From: Woeseiaceae bacterium
GTDB taxonomy: Bacteria > Pseudomonadota > Gammaproteobacteria > Steroidobacterales > Woeseiaceae
Assembly (NCBI GenBank): GCA_028279985.1
Contig: JANQMR010000007.1
Location: 1-64,000, forward strand
Length of the DNA: 64,000 nt
Reading direction: 5' to 3'
The position numbers and the translations under genes were made by a program. Positions within the stretch are counted from its first letter, which is position 1. Every line of letters begins with the position of its first letter. Below, piece by piece: positions 17,650-25,256 of the stretch. Under the pieces are notes generated by a model. The model searched no databases and was not told where the DNA came from. It saw only the letters and a list, made by a program, of their open reading frames with translations.

Positions 17650-18888
17650 ATGCGAAAAAATGAACCGGATAAAAAACCGGCCACAATGATGGCTGGAGTA
17701 GATCGGGGTGAGCGTGTAGACCTTCTGGAGCCGCTGTTACTCTCCCAGGACTCGCGCCACCGCCTGGCCCTTGGTGACCTGGCACTCGAGCTGGCCCAGG
17801 CGGCCAGCGGTTTTCGCCGCAGTCTGCCCGATGGCGTCATGGCGGCACTGGCCGATCTTGTCAGGGCGATGAACTGCTACTACAGCAATCTCATCGAAGG
17901 GCACGACACGCATCCCGTCGATATCGAGCGCGCGCTCCGGGAGGATTACAGCGCTGACATCGGGAAGCGCAACCTGCAACTCGAAGCCAAAGCTCACATT
18001 GCCGTCCAGCAATGGATCGATGACGGTGGCCTGGGCGATCGCAGTAACTCGGTCGACGGCCTTCTGGAGACTCATCGACGCTTTTGTGAGCACCTGCCGG
18101 ATGACCTGCTCTGGGTCGAGCATCCACAAAGCAGGAAAAGGCAGCCGGTCGTTCCCGGCCGGCTGCGTGAATACGACGTCGAAGTGGGCCGACATGTCGC
18201 ACCCAGTCCGGGAGCGATCATGCGCTTCCTGGAGCGCTTCGGAGCGGCGTATAGTAAACTCGGCAAATCCGAGACAATCCTCGCTGCCGCCGCCGCGCAT
18301 CACCGCCTTCTGTGGATTCACCCGTTCCTGGACGGTAATGGCCGTGTTGCACGACTGATGTCGCACGCAACTCTATTGAAGACGTTAGATAGTGGCGGTG
18401 TCTGGTCGATCGCACGAGGGCTCGCCAGAAACGAACGCGCCTACAAGCAGCACCTCATTGCCTGCGATGCGACACGCCACAATGATCTCGATGGGCGTGG
18501 ACACTTGAGCGAGGAAGCGCTTGCAGAATTCACGCGCTTCTTCCTCACGACGTGCCTCGACCAGGTCCAATTCATGGAAGAGCTGGTTCAGCCCGAAAAG
18601 CTACATACGCGGATCAGGCTCTGGGCCGATGAAGAAGTTGCAATGGGCAGCTTGCCAAAGCGAGCAGGGACTGTTCTCGAGGCTATCCTGTATCGGGGCG
18701 ATTTGCCTCGCGGCGAGGTGCCCGAGCTCCTCGGCGCCAGTGAGCGCACGGCGCGCCGCGTCGTCTCCGCACTTGTCGATCAGGGTATCGTTACAGCAAG
18801 GACGACGAGGAGCCCGCTTCGCATCGGATTCCCGGCAAGACTCGCACCCCGCTGGATGCCGGGGTTATTCCCGGAGCAGCGGGCGTAG
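17650..18888 (+). CDS. Fic family AMP-transferase, class II, with C-terminal winged helix
   Basis: The 412-residue product has the N-terminal autoinhibitory motif SNLIEG (79-84, pattern S/TxxxE-G/N), placed before the Fic core as in class II enzymes, and an intact active-site loop HPFLDGNGRVAR (224-235). The C-terminal region (about 310-395, GEVPELLGASERTARRVVSALVDQG) is a winged helix-turn-helix. Fic proteins usually transfer AMP to hydroxyl side chains of target proteins; the inhibitory helix blocks ATP binding until relieved. The DNA-binding end suggests autoregulation through the palindrome at the start. ATG 17650 leaves no room for a ribosome site; ATG 17686 or 17689 is possible. The target is unknown. 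Confidence 0.9.
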   Translation: MRKNEPDKKPATMMAGVDRGERVDLLEPLLLSQDSRHRLALGDLALELAQAASGFRRSLPDGVMAALADLVRAMNCYYSNLIEGHDTHPVDIERALREDYSADIGKRNLQLEAKAHIAVQQWIDDGGLGDRSNSVDGLLETHRRFCEHLPDDLLWVEHPQSRKRQPVVPGRLREYDVEVGRHVAPSPGAIMRFLERFGAAYSKLGKSETILAAAAAHHRLLWIHPFLDGNGRVARLMSHATLLKTLDSGGVWSIARGLARNERAYKQHLIACDATRHNDLDGRGHLSEEALAEFTRFFLTTCLDQVQFMEELVQPEKLHTRIRLWADEEVAMGSLPKRAGTVLEAILYRGDLPRGEVPELLGASERTARRVVSALVDQGIVTARTTRSPLRIGFPARLAPRWMPGLFPEQRA

Positions 18889-18947
18889 CGAACGATGGGT
18901 TGTTTGCCGTGTAAACAGCCGACGCTGACCCGAAGGTTGATCGATCC

Positions 18948-18987
18948 GCCGCGTCACTACCAGTGCGCAGCGCTGTAGTGACGCGGC
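18948..18987. repeat. Perfect 13-bp inverted repeat downstream of fic
   Basis: GCCGCGTCACTAC and its exact complement GTAGTGACGCGGC flank a 14-base loop that itself contains GCGC. The stem begins 60 bases after the fic stop. There is no T-run, so it is not a typical intrinsic terminator on the plus strand; a terminator aided by Rho, a recombination site or an RNA element are all possible. Confidence 0.6.
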
Positions 18988-19144
18988 GCTCTGAACCAGC
19001 AATGGCGCGGGATCTGGCCGATTTCCACGAGTTCCCGGCGAGTGATACAGCCATCTGCGCGCATCCGGCGCTCTGCCAACAGCGAGCAAAATGCTGTATC
19101 CGGGTACTCGCTGTGGATCGCTGCATTTCTGGGCGAGATGCCGT

Positions 19145-19175
19145 AAAAGTGGGGCCGACTGCTTGCCCCGCTTTT
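19145..19175. terminator. Terminator-like hairpin in decayed element
   Basis: AAAAGTGGGGC pairs with GCCCCGCTTTT with one mismatch around a 9-base loop. The stem is GC-rich at its centre and ends in four T's on either strand, so it could terminate transcription from both sides. No intact gene now ends here. Confidence 0.45.
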
Positions 19176-19944
19176 CGCTAGCCTGTCCGGCTAACGGGCG
19201 ATAGAATCTGCTCCATCAACGCGAAACACCGTTGATTCAGTACTTGGATTGACACCGTCGTCGTTGCGGTATATCAACGACGCCCGCTCCAAATTTGATC
19301 GGAGCACCAAAGCGCTGAAAGGGATTGTGAAAACCAGCGCGCGGCCTGAGCCGGCGATCCCCACTTCCTACCCAACGCGGTCGGCGTCATTTATCGATCC
19401 ACCGCGCCCCTGATCCAGCACGAATAGGCGTGTCCGGGTCGTTCCACGCGTTGCGCCAATCACTGGCGCAATCCTTCAAGCAACGCCAATCGGTCGATGG
19501 CGTCGTTGCTGACGTCACGCTGCATGCGTGACCCAGCCATCGAAACCATCGACGCCCGTTGTTGCCACTCAGCCCGTCTTTGATATTGCGCCCCGGCGCA
19601 GCACGGAAACGGGCCTCTTGAACTTGGCGCAAATCTGCGCCCTGACCGCGCGAAAGCCCAGTCATCTGGGCCGGACGTGTTGTCTGGCGATCCGGGTAGG
19701 TGCGCTCGTGCGCTTTTCATTAATTCAACAGATAGAGGAGGTAGATATCCACTCAGAAAGCAAAGGCCCGGGAGGGCAACTGGTATTCGCCGACGGCACT
19801 CGAAAGAGAGCCCCGGCGAACCGGATCACGGCTTCAGGCTGTAAGGGACTGGTTTCCCTGGACCATCTCCGATTCTCAATCGGACCTCGTTCGCTCACTG
19901 GGCGGCGAGGTGGTCATCAAAACTAACCGATTGAGATACGCACC

Positions 19945-20276
19945 ATGAAAGACCTGAACTACCAGTTGATGAGTCTCTGTAAGGCAAACCGGGATGGAAG
20001 CTCGCCACCCAGGCGACCCGATCGAGAATGCTCGATCTGATCGCCAACCAGCTGCACGAGTTGGGATACAAACACATGCAAGCGAGATCCTTGAAACCAA
20101 AACATATCGAAGCACTGGTCTCTCTGTGGAAAGACCAGCGCATCAGCGTCGGCACGTTCAAGAATCGACTATCGGCGCTCCGTTGGTGGGCAAACAAGGT
20201 CGGCAAAGCCGACATCATTGCGAGAGACAACAACGCCTACGGCATCGGCAATCGCCGCTACATTGGCGAGGCATCG
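19945..20276 (+). pseudogene. Truncated, frameshifted tyrosine integrase (N-terminal domain only)
   Basis: ATG 19945 opens MKDLNYQLMSLCKANRDGS, the start of the Integrase_1/Phage_int_SAM_2 family. The frame breaks near 20000, and the protein continues one frame over (ATQATRSRMLDLIANQLHELGY in part, then SLKPKHIEALVSLW...LSALRWWANKVGKADIIARDNNAYGIGNRRY). Homology ends about 10 bases before the tRNA-Ser gene, so the catalytic domain with the R..HxxR..Y residues is gone. An integrase lying against a tRNA 3' end is the standard mark of an integrative element; here only the scar remains. Confidence 0.8.
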
Positions 20277-20284
20277 AAAGCGTG

Positions 20285-20374
<90 letters not shown>

Positions 20375-20414
20375 ACATTGGTCCTAGCGTTCAAGCGGGC
20401 GCCTGACGGCGCCA

Positions 20415-20530
20415 GTACACTTGATTGGACTCGTCGCTACGCTCCTCGCCCTGCGGGCGCGCTCCGCGCGTCCAAAACGGCTGCGCCGTTTTGTCGAGTC
20501 AAGCCCGTTCGACCACTCCGGCACCTCTCC
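20415..20530 (-). pseudogene. Broken tRNA-Ser copy split by a 67-nt structured insert
   Basis: Reading the minus strand, 20530-20494 repeats exactly the first 37 bases of the adjacent tRNA-Ser, through the anticodon CGA. A 67-base insert (20493-20427) follows, then 12 bases (20426-20415) that match the next part of the tRNA, AATCAAGTGTAC. After that the copy diverges, so the T arm and acceptor 3' side are absent. The insert holds a perfect 9-bp hairpin (CAAAACGGC/GCCGTTTTG) and GC-rich stems, and its junction falls between anticodon-loop positions 36 and 37. It cannot give a normal tRNA. Confidence 0.8.
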
Positions 20531-20687
20531 GAGCGCCCGATCCGCAAGTCGGGTCCGGGATATTGGTGGCCCGATAAGCACTTGTCAAGGCGAAACAGGC
20601 CTCCGTTGATGCGATAATCGTGGCTCGGTCCGGGGGCGCATCCGAGCTCCGTAGGCCGAAAAAGACGGTCATTAGCGAGGGCTGCGT

Positions 20688-22106
20688 TTGCGCGTATTGC
20701 TCATCATGTCCCTGGCGGCGCTGATCAGCACCTGTTCTCAGCCACCGCCAATACTCGACCAGGTCCTCGAGATCGGCGAGCTTCGGGTCGTGACCCGCGA
20801 CAGTCCCGTGACCTATACACGGACGCCGTCGGGGCCGTCCGGGCCGGAATTCGATCTGGTGCAGGCTTTTGCCAGGGAACTCGGCGTCGAACTGGTCATC
20901 GAGACGGTGGACAACGTCTCCGAGATCATCCCGCGGCTGATGGATGGCAATTCGCACATGGCCGCCGCCGGCCTCTCGATCACGGAGTCGCGCCGCGCAT
21001 TCGTCAACTTCGGTCATCCGTACACCGTCGTCGACATGCACCTGATCTACAAGCTCGGCACCGGCAGGCCGCGCTCGATCGACGAAGTGATCGGCCGCTC
21101 GATCGAGATCATGGCGGGCAGCAGCCATGCCGACATACTGGCGTCGCTGCAAACGGTGTATCCGGGTCTCGAGTGGGTGGAGAATGCCGACGCCGAGGTG
21201 ACCGAGCTGCTGGCGAAAGTCGCCGACGGCGAGCTCGACTTCACGATCTCGGACAGCACCGAGTTCGACATCCAGCGGCATTTCCACCCGGACCTGCGCA
21301 TTGCCCTCGACCTAGAGCTCGGCGACGAGATCGCCTGGGCATTCCCGAAGGGCTCGGGCGACAGCTTGCTCGCCCGCGCCGACGATTTCCTGATTGCCGC
21401 GTCACGCAGCGGCAAGCTCGCGCAGGTGCACGACCGCTACTACGGCCATACGGAGAAATTCGACTACGTCGGCACGCGGAGTTTCATCCGTCACTACAAG
21501 AGCCGGCTGCCGCGCTACCGCGCGATGTTCGAGGAAGCGGGGGCGATCTGGGGTGTGGACTGGCGGCTGCTGGCGGCGATGGGCTACCAGGAGTCGCACT
21601 GGCGCGCGCAGGCGGTGTCGCCGACCGGCGTGCGGGGCATCATGATGCTCACCCAGGACACGGCCGCCTTCCTCGGCATCGACGACCGGGTCGATCCGAG
21701 AAACAGCATCTTCGGCGGCGCCGAATTCTACGCCTGGCAGACCGAAAGGGTGGCGGACACGGTCGACGAGCCGGACCGTACCTGGATGGCGCTAGCCGCC
21801 TACAACGTCGGTTTGAATCACGTCCGGGATGCACGACGTATCGTCGAGTGGAAAGGTGGCAATCCGGATACCTGGGTGGACCTGTCCGGGGCGCTGCCCC
21901 TGCTCGCGCAGCGCAAATACTACTCGAAACTGCCTTACGGTTACGCGCGCGGCTGGGAGCCGGTGCTGTACGTCAACAACATCCGCAGTTACTACAACAT
22001 CCTGAAGTGGCTAACCGAGGGCGAAGATCCGACGCCGCCCCGGAATCGGCTGCAGGCCGAACCGCCGGTCGAGATTGCGAGAACGGAAGAAGTGATCGCG
22101 TCGTAG
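20688..22106 (+). CDS. mltF: Membrane-bound lytic murein transglycosylase F
   Basis: The 472-residue product is an MltF: an N-terminal periplasmic solute-binding (SBP_bac_3) domain (about 25-260) and a C-terminal goose-lysozyme-like SLT domain (about 280-440) with the catalytic glutamate in GYQESHW (residue 302), then GVRGIMMLTQDTA and AAYNVG. It cleaves peptidoglycan with formation of 1,6-anhydro ends; the N-domain regulates it by binding muropeptides. A short signal with a cysteine (LISTC, residue 16) suggests a lipoprotein, but the box is imperfect. The start is TTG 20688. Position next to tadA follows the conserved mltF-tadA-guaA order. Confidence 0.93.
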   Translation: MRVLLIMSLAALISTCSQPPPILDQVLEIGELRVVTRDSPVTYTRTPSGPSGPEFDLVQAFARELGVELVIETVDNVSEIIPRLMDGNSHMAAAGLSITESRRAFVNFGHPYTVVDMHLIYKLGTGRPRSIDEVIGRSIEIMAGSSHADILASLQTVYPGLEWVENADAEVTELLAKVADGELDFTISDSTEFDIQRHFHPDLRIALDLELGDEIAWAFPKGSGDSLLARADDFLIAASRSGKLAQVHDRYYGHTEKFDYVGTRSFIRHYKSRLPRYRAMFEEAGAIWGVDWRLLAAMGYQESHWRAQAVSPTGVRGIMMLTQDTAAFLGIDDRVDPRNSIFGGAEFYAWQTERVADTVDEPDRTWMALAAYNVGLNHVRDARRIVEWKGGNPDTWVDLSGALPLLAQRKYYSKLPYGYARGWEPVLYVNNIRSYYNILKWLTEGEDPTPPRNRLQAEPPVEIARTEEVIAS

Positions 22107-22148
22107 CCGCAAGTCTCCGGCCGCTACGACAGCGCCGGGCTCCTCGCA

Positions 22149-22604
22149 TCAACGGCGAAGTGCAAAGAATTCCCGCAACACCGCAGCGCATTCGTCGGCG
22201 AGCACGCCACCGTTAACTTCGAAGCGATGGTTGAACGCCTTGCTCTCCGTCAGGTCGATGACGCTGCCGGCCGCGCCGGCTTTGAGATCGTAGGCGCCGA
22301 ACACCAGCCGGGAAATCCGCGCCTGCACCATCGCGCCGATACACATCGCACAAGGCTCGAGCGTGACGTAGAGCGTCGAGCCGGTTAAGCGGCAATTGCC
22401 GGCGGCCGCCCCCGCCGTGCGCAGCGCCACGATCTCGGCATGCGCGCTGGGATCGCAATCGCCGATGGAGCGATTACGGCCGCGTGCGAGGATATCGCCG
22501 CCGCCGACCAGCACCGCACCGACCGGAACTTCGCCGTCGGAGACGGCTGCTCGCGCTTCGTCGAGCGCGGCGGCCATGTAGGCGGTGTCGATTTGCGCTT
22601 GCAT
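22149..22604 (-). CDS. tadA: tRNA-specific adenosine deaminase
   Basis: The 151-residue product deaminates adenosine 34 of tRNA-Arg(ACG) to inosine. The zinc site is intact: HAE at 55-57 with the proton-shuttling glutamate, and PCAMC with cysteines 85 and 88. Length is normal for the family. It converges with mltF. In related genomes guaA follows directly upstream; here an island of about 19 kb separates them. Confidence 0.95.
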   Translation of the reverse strand: MQAQIDTAYMAAALDEARAAVSDGEVPVGAVLVGGGDILARGRNRSIGDCDPSAHAEIVALRTAGAAAGNCRLTGSTLYVTLEPCAMCIGAMVQARISRLVFGAYDLKAGAAGSVIDLTESKAFNHRFEVNGGVLADECAAVLREFFALRR

Positions 22605-22675
22605 CGGAGTTCGAGGACGAAACCGTCTCGTTCCTGTGGTTGGTTACATAGGCGTTGAATCGAGACATACAATAC

Positions 22676-22710
22676 AAAAAAAAACGGCGGCGGCAAGGGA
22701 GCCGCCGCCG
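22676..22710 (-). terminator. Rho-independent terminator after the PEP-CTERM gene
   Basis: On the minus strand a perfect 10-bp stem CGGCGGCGGC/GCCGCCGCCG with a 6-base loop (22685-22710) is followed by a run of nine T's. It begins about 20 bases after the PEP-CTERM stop. Confidence 0.9.
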
Positions 22711-22730
22711 CGCGATCGTCAGCTTGCGCG

Positions 22731-23366
22731 CTATACCCGCCGGCGGCGGCGTGTGGTGGCAGCGAGGCCGAGCAGCCCGGCGCCAAGCAGCAAGAGCGTG
22801 CCGGGCTCCGGTACCGGGCTCGGTCCTGGTCCCGGTGCCGGTCCTGGCCCCGGTCCCGAATTGCTGTTGTAACTCAGGGTCACGTTGAGCTCATTGGCAT
22901 TTTCGGGGTGAAGGTCGGTAAAGCCGGCGTCGACTGACGGGCCGAAATCCACCGTTACCCGAAGCATGCCGTCCGAAATCAGATTGGCTACGTTGATGCT
23001 GAAATCGTTCCATATGCTGGTGAAATAGAGCAACAGGTCAAAGGTGTTGTTGTTATCGTTGTCGTTGCACGTGGACATTTCAATACCAGCTTCTCCCGAG
23101 CAGTCGTACCTGCCCACGAACGAGCCGTCCAGCAACAGATCGAAATACTCCCTCTCGTTATCATCGCTAAGATCGAAATCAGACCCGGGCGCGCTGGCGA
23201 CGCGGACGAAACCGTTATTGCTCGCCGCGGCGTCCAGAGACAGGAAGTCGAAGTCGAGCCGTTCGCCTTCGTTCGTCTGGGTTTGCGACTGGGTAATGAG
23301 AATTGGCCCCGCGCTTGCGAGTGCGGGCATTAGCAGGAACAGCGTGAGAAAGGTTTTTTTTAACAT
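22731..23366 (-). CDS. PEP-CTERM sorting domain protein
   Basis: The 211-residue exported protein has a signal peptide (MLKKTFLTLFLLMPALASAG), a beta-rich unknown domain with an NDNDNNN stretch, a Gly-Pro linker (GPGPGPAPGPGPSP) and a textbook C-terminal PEP-CTERM signal: VPEPGTLLLLGAGLLGLA, then TTRRRRRV. PEP-CTERM proteins are cut by an exosortase and usually end up in the envelope or exopolysaccharide matrix. No exosortase or EPS gene is present in the window. The start at ATG 23366 is chosen because the signal peptide begins there; the upstream frame only adds a read-through of a decayed gene copy. Confidence 0.9.
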   Translation of the reverse strand: MLKKTFLTLFLLMPALASAGPILITQSQTQTNEGERLDFDFLSLDAAASNNGFVRVASAPGSDFDLSDDNEREYFDLLLDGSFVGRYDCSGEAGIEMSTCNDNDNNNTFDLLLYFTSIWNDFSINVANLISDGMLRVTVDFGPSVDAGFTDLHPENANELNVTLSYNSNSGPGPGPAPGPGPSPVPEPGTLLLLGAGLLGLAATTRRRRRV

Positions 23367-23522
23367 AACGAAATAGTCTTTGTTTGAGTTTTGAGTATCG
23401 AGGGTTGCTGATCGAGACGAAGCATGAATCATGCCAAGTGAAGTAATACAAGCACTTACCGCCAGAGCGCTTCGCGCGCTGTAAAGCGCTGCGACACTCT
23501 CCATGAAATGACGATGATCAGG

Positions 23523-23590
23523 GTAGTTGCCGGCAACGGCTACTGACGAGAAGCAGTCCAACCAGCGTTTTCCTAACGGCCAGTTAGCGC
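23523..23590 (-). pseudogene. Start-lost remnant of the 90-residue secreted-protein gene
   Basis: The DNA matches the first part of the gene at 39222-39494 (signal-peptide region, compare TLVGLLLV with TLIGLLLA and the shared AGNY). The position of the start codon in copy 2 (AAATGACAG) reads TAACTGGCC here, so the ATG is gone. Similarity ends about 65 bases in, at the duplication boundary. Confidence 0.7.
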
Positions 23591-24390
23591 TTGCCTAATC
23601 GTTGATTTGCCGGTTACTTCGGTCTCTATATCTGCCATGTCGGCGAGGATTGCCGATGCCTCCCTCTCGAGACGGGCGAAGTCTTCGTTTTTGTATCCTG
23701 CGTCTTCAAGACTCATCCGAGGGTAGAGCGTACTTCGAACAGTATCCCCAAGAACTTCACCAATGCGACCCATTACGTACTGTTGCTCCAAACTCGATAT
23801 CGAGTAGACGAGATTTCCATCTTCATCCAAATGTTGCACGCTCGAAAAATGCGCGTTCGCTGCGTTGTGCAATGGGCGAAACTCCGTTGCATTATTCAAG
23901 GCGATGGCGCGATACAACAACGTCATGCCTTCTTCGATCTTTTTTCATCGAGATACCAAAGCCCGAGCACTTCGGCGGCAATCGAGTCGCCATAGGCCAT
24001 GTCGACGAGTGCTTCTTGCGGATAGGTGGTGTATGGGTGCCGGGCTTCCGGCGGGGATCTAGGATCGCATTTTATGGCTTCGATCAGGTTCCCGTCTCCG
24101 TCAGGCACCATATACGTTATGAAATTGCATTTCGCATCGGCTCCGTCAGCCGGGTCTCCACTCATGAGCTGCAACACAGTCAGATCGGAAGCCTGCTGGT
24201 CGCCAGCGTTTGTTTCGAGAGGAGCCGGGGCAGATACCAAGTCTTCAAGTGGAACCGGCGCGGGTGCCGGATCTTCGACAGGGGCTGGCGTGGGTACCAG
24301 ATCGGGTACCGTTTCGGCGGGCTTGTAGATGACGAACATCGTGAGTGCAAGCACGATGCCGATCGCTACTACTGTGTACGGCAGCCTCAT
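23573..24390 (-). pseudogene. Frameshifted copy of the proline-rich membrane protein
   Basis: ATG 24390 opens MRLPYTVVAIGIVLALTMFV, and the product matches the intact 270-residue copy at 39484-40296 until codon 155. There a run of six A's (coding strand) replaces the seven A's of the intact copy and the frame ends in KRSKKA. The rest of the protein continues in another frame to 23573. This could be a true one-base deletion, a slippage site or a sequencing error. The start overlaps the stop of the upstream 78-residue gene as ATGA. Confidence 0.85.
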
Positions 24391-24623
24391 ATGGCGGCTT
24401 GCTCATTGGTAGTGGTGAAGATCCACAGCAACTCGTCGTGCATGGCCACTACCTCCCTCAGCACGGCGTCGGCGGCGCCCAACGTCGACGTTTCCTCCGT
24501 GCCTGCGGGGATGGACCCTTGGTGTAGTGCCTCCCGAAGGCACTGAGACGCTTTTAAGTATTTGCTATTAATTGAAACTTTGGAGGCGCTCGCGGACAAA
24601 GACACAAGTGCCCAACGAGTCAT
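24387..24623 (-). CDS. Hypothetical 78-residue protein coupled to the membrane-protein gene
   Basis: ATG 24623 opens a short acidic-to-neutral protein ending VLREVVAMHDELLWIFTT and a few more residues. I do not recognise a family. Support for coding comes from the ATGA overlap with the next gene and from conservation of its C-terminal part in truncated copies at 40297-40377 and 35200-35445, where the reading frame is largely kept. An internal ATG with an AGGAGG-like site (GGGAGGTAGTGGCCATG) could also start a 24-residue peptide, MHDELLW and onward. Confidence 0.45.
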   Translation of the reverse strand: MTRWALVSLSASASKVSINSKYLKASQCLREALHQGSIPAGTEETSTLGAADAVLREVVAMHDELLWIFTTTNEQAAI

Positions 24624-24872
24624 AACGAAGCATAACGGATTCCAGCAAAATTCCGGCAGTACGGTATTCGAAATGCCTGGGGAGGACGGCGACGAAAAAC
24701 TCAGCTTAGGGTGCACCATTTTTGTGGGGCAAATGGGGACGCAATGCGCTGCGTCGTGCAGACGAGATGGTGAAACATCAGGAGTTACCAATAGTAGACG
24801 CTCGAATATCAAGATTTGTCTCAGCGCCACGGACGGAAAACGGTCAGAACCAGCCGCTTTCGAGCAACGTAA

Positions 24873-25016
24873 CTAGGTCTTTCTACGAAGAATTCCGCTA
24901 GTTCTCTCGTTTTCCTTCTGAGCCCTACGACGATGCGTAGCCCATAGGCCAATGATCAGTACTGGCAAACCGTAAATCAGTGCGGATTTCAAAACTTCCG
25001 ACCAATCAAGTTCCAT
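24873..25016 (-). CDS. Small single-pass membrane protein (47 residues)
   Basis: ATG 25016 has a good ribosome site (GGAG, 7 bases upstream). The product has a short acidic N-terminus (MELDWSEVLK), one hydrophobic helix (ALIYGLPVLIIGLWA) and a strongly basic tail (THRRRAQKENER, then ILRRKT), as expected for a small inner-membrane protein with the tail in the cytoplasm. It lies between copy 1 of the duplicated module and the leader-distal end of the CRISPR array. No family is recognised. Confidence 0.6.
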   Translation of the reverse strand: MELDWSEVLKSALIYGLPVLIIGLWATHRRRAQKENERTSGILRRKT

Positions 25017-25256
25017 TAAGTAGCTCCAAACTGTTCGTCCGTGACCATCCGGTACGGGTCAGCAGTCGACATTCTACCTCGAAACTCCTGTGGGGCTAGA
25101 GCCGGCCACTAGCGGCCGACTCGCGGAGCTGCAATCTTCCGAGCATGCGATCCCTGTAAAATCTCTTCCTAGCGGTGTGAACACCTACCGCGTCAAATAG
25201 CGGTTCTCTTCAACGTACGCGGAATCTTGCATTTACGCTAGAACTCGCTTGACCGA

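Larger units (their letters stand above)
18889..19944. other. Decayed DNA of a former integrative element
   Basis: About 1.05 kb without a convincing gene. It contains two strong hairpins (18948-18987 and 19145-19175) and an inverted repeat just before the integrase remnant (TCTCAATCGG at 19874-19883 with CCGATTGAGA at 19927-19936). Open frames up to about 90 codons exist on both strands, but none resembles a known protein. The position between fic and a truncated integrase at a tRNA suggests the eroded interior of an integrated element. Confidence 0.5.
23523..24471 (-). repeat. Copy 1 of a duplicated 0.95-kb module (partner 39430-40377)
   Basis: The segment from GTAGTTGCCGGCAA at 23523 to GCACGGCGTCG at 24471 matches 39430-40377 in the same orientation with high identity. 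It covers the remains of a small secreted-protein gene, a membrane-protein gene and the end of a short upstream gene. In this copy the membrane-protein gene is frameshifted and the secreted-protein gene has lost its start codon, so copy 2 is the one likely to work. Confidence 0.9.

Noticed and set aside
19387..19665. 92-codon minus-strand frame in the decayed element
   Set aside because: No signal, motif or neighbour support; composition resembles surrounding non-coding DNA.
24391..24830. Longer version (147 codons) of the 78-residue gene
   Set aside because: The added N-terminal part has no ribosome site and reads like non-coding sequence; the shorter start at 24623 is more economical.
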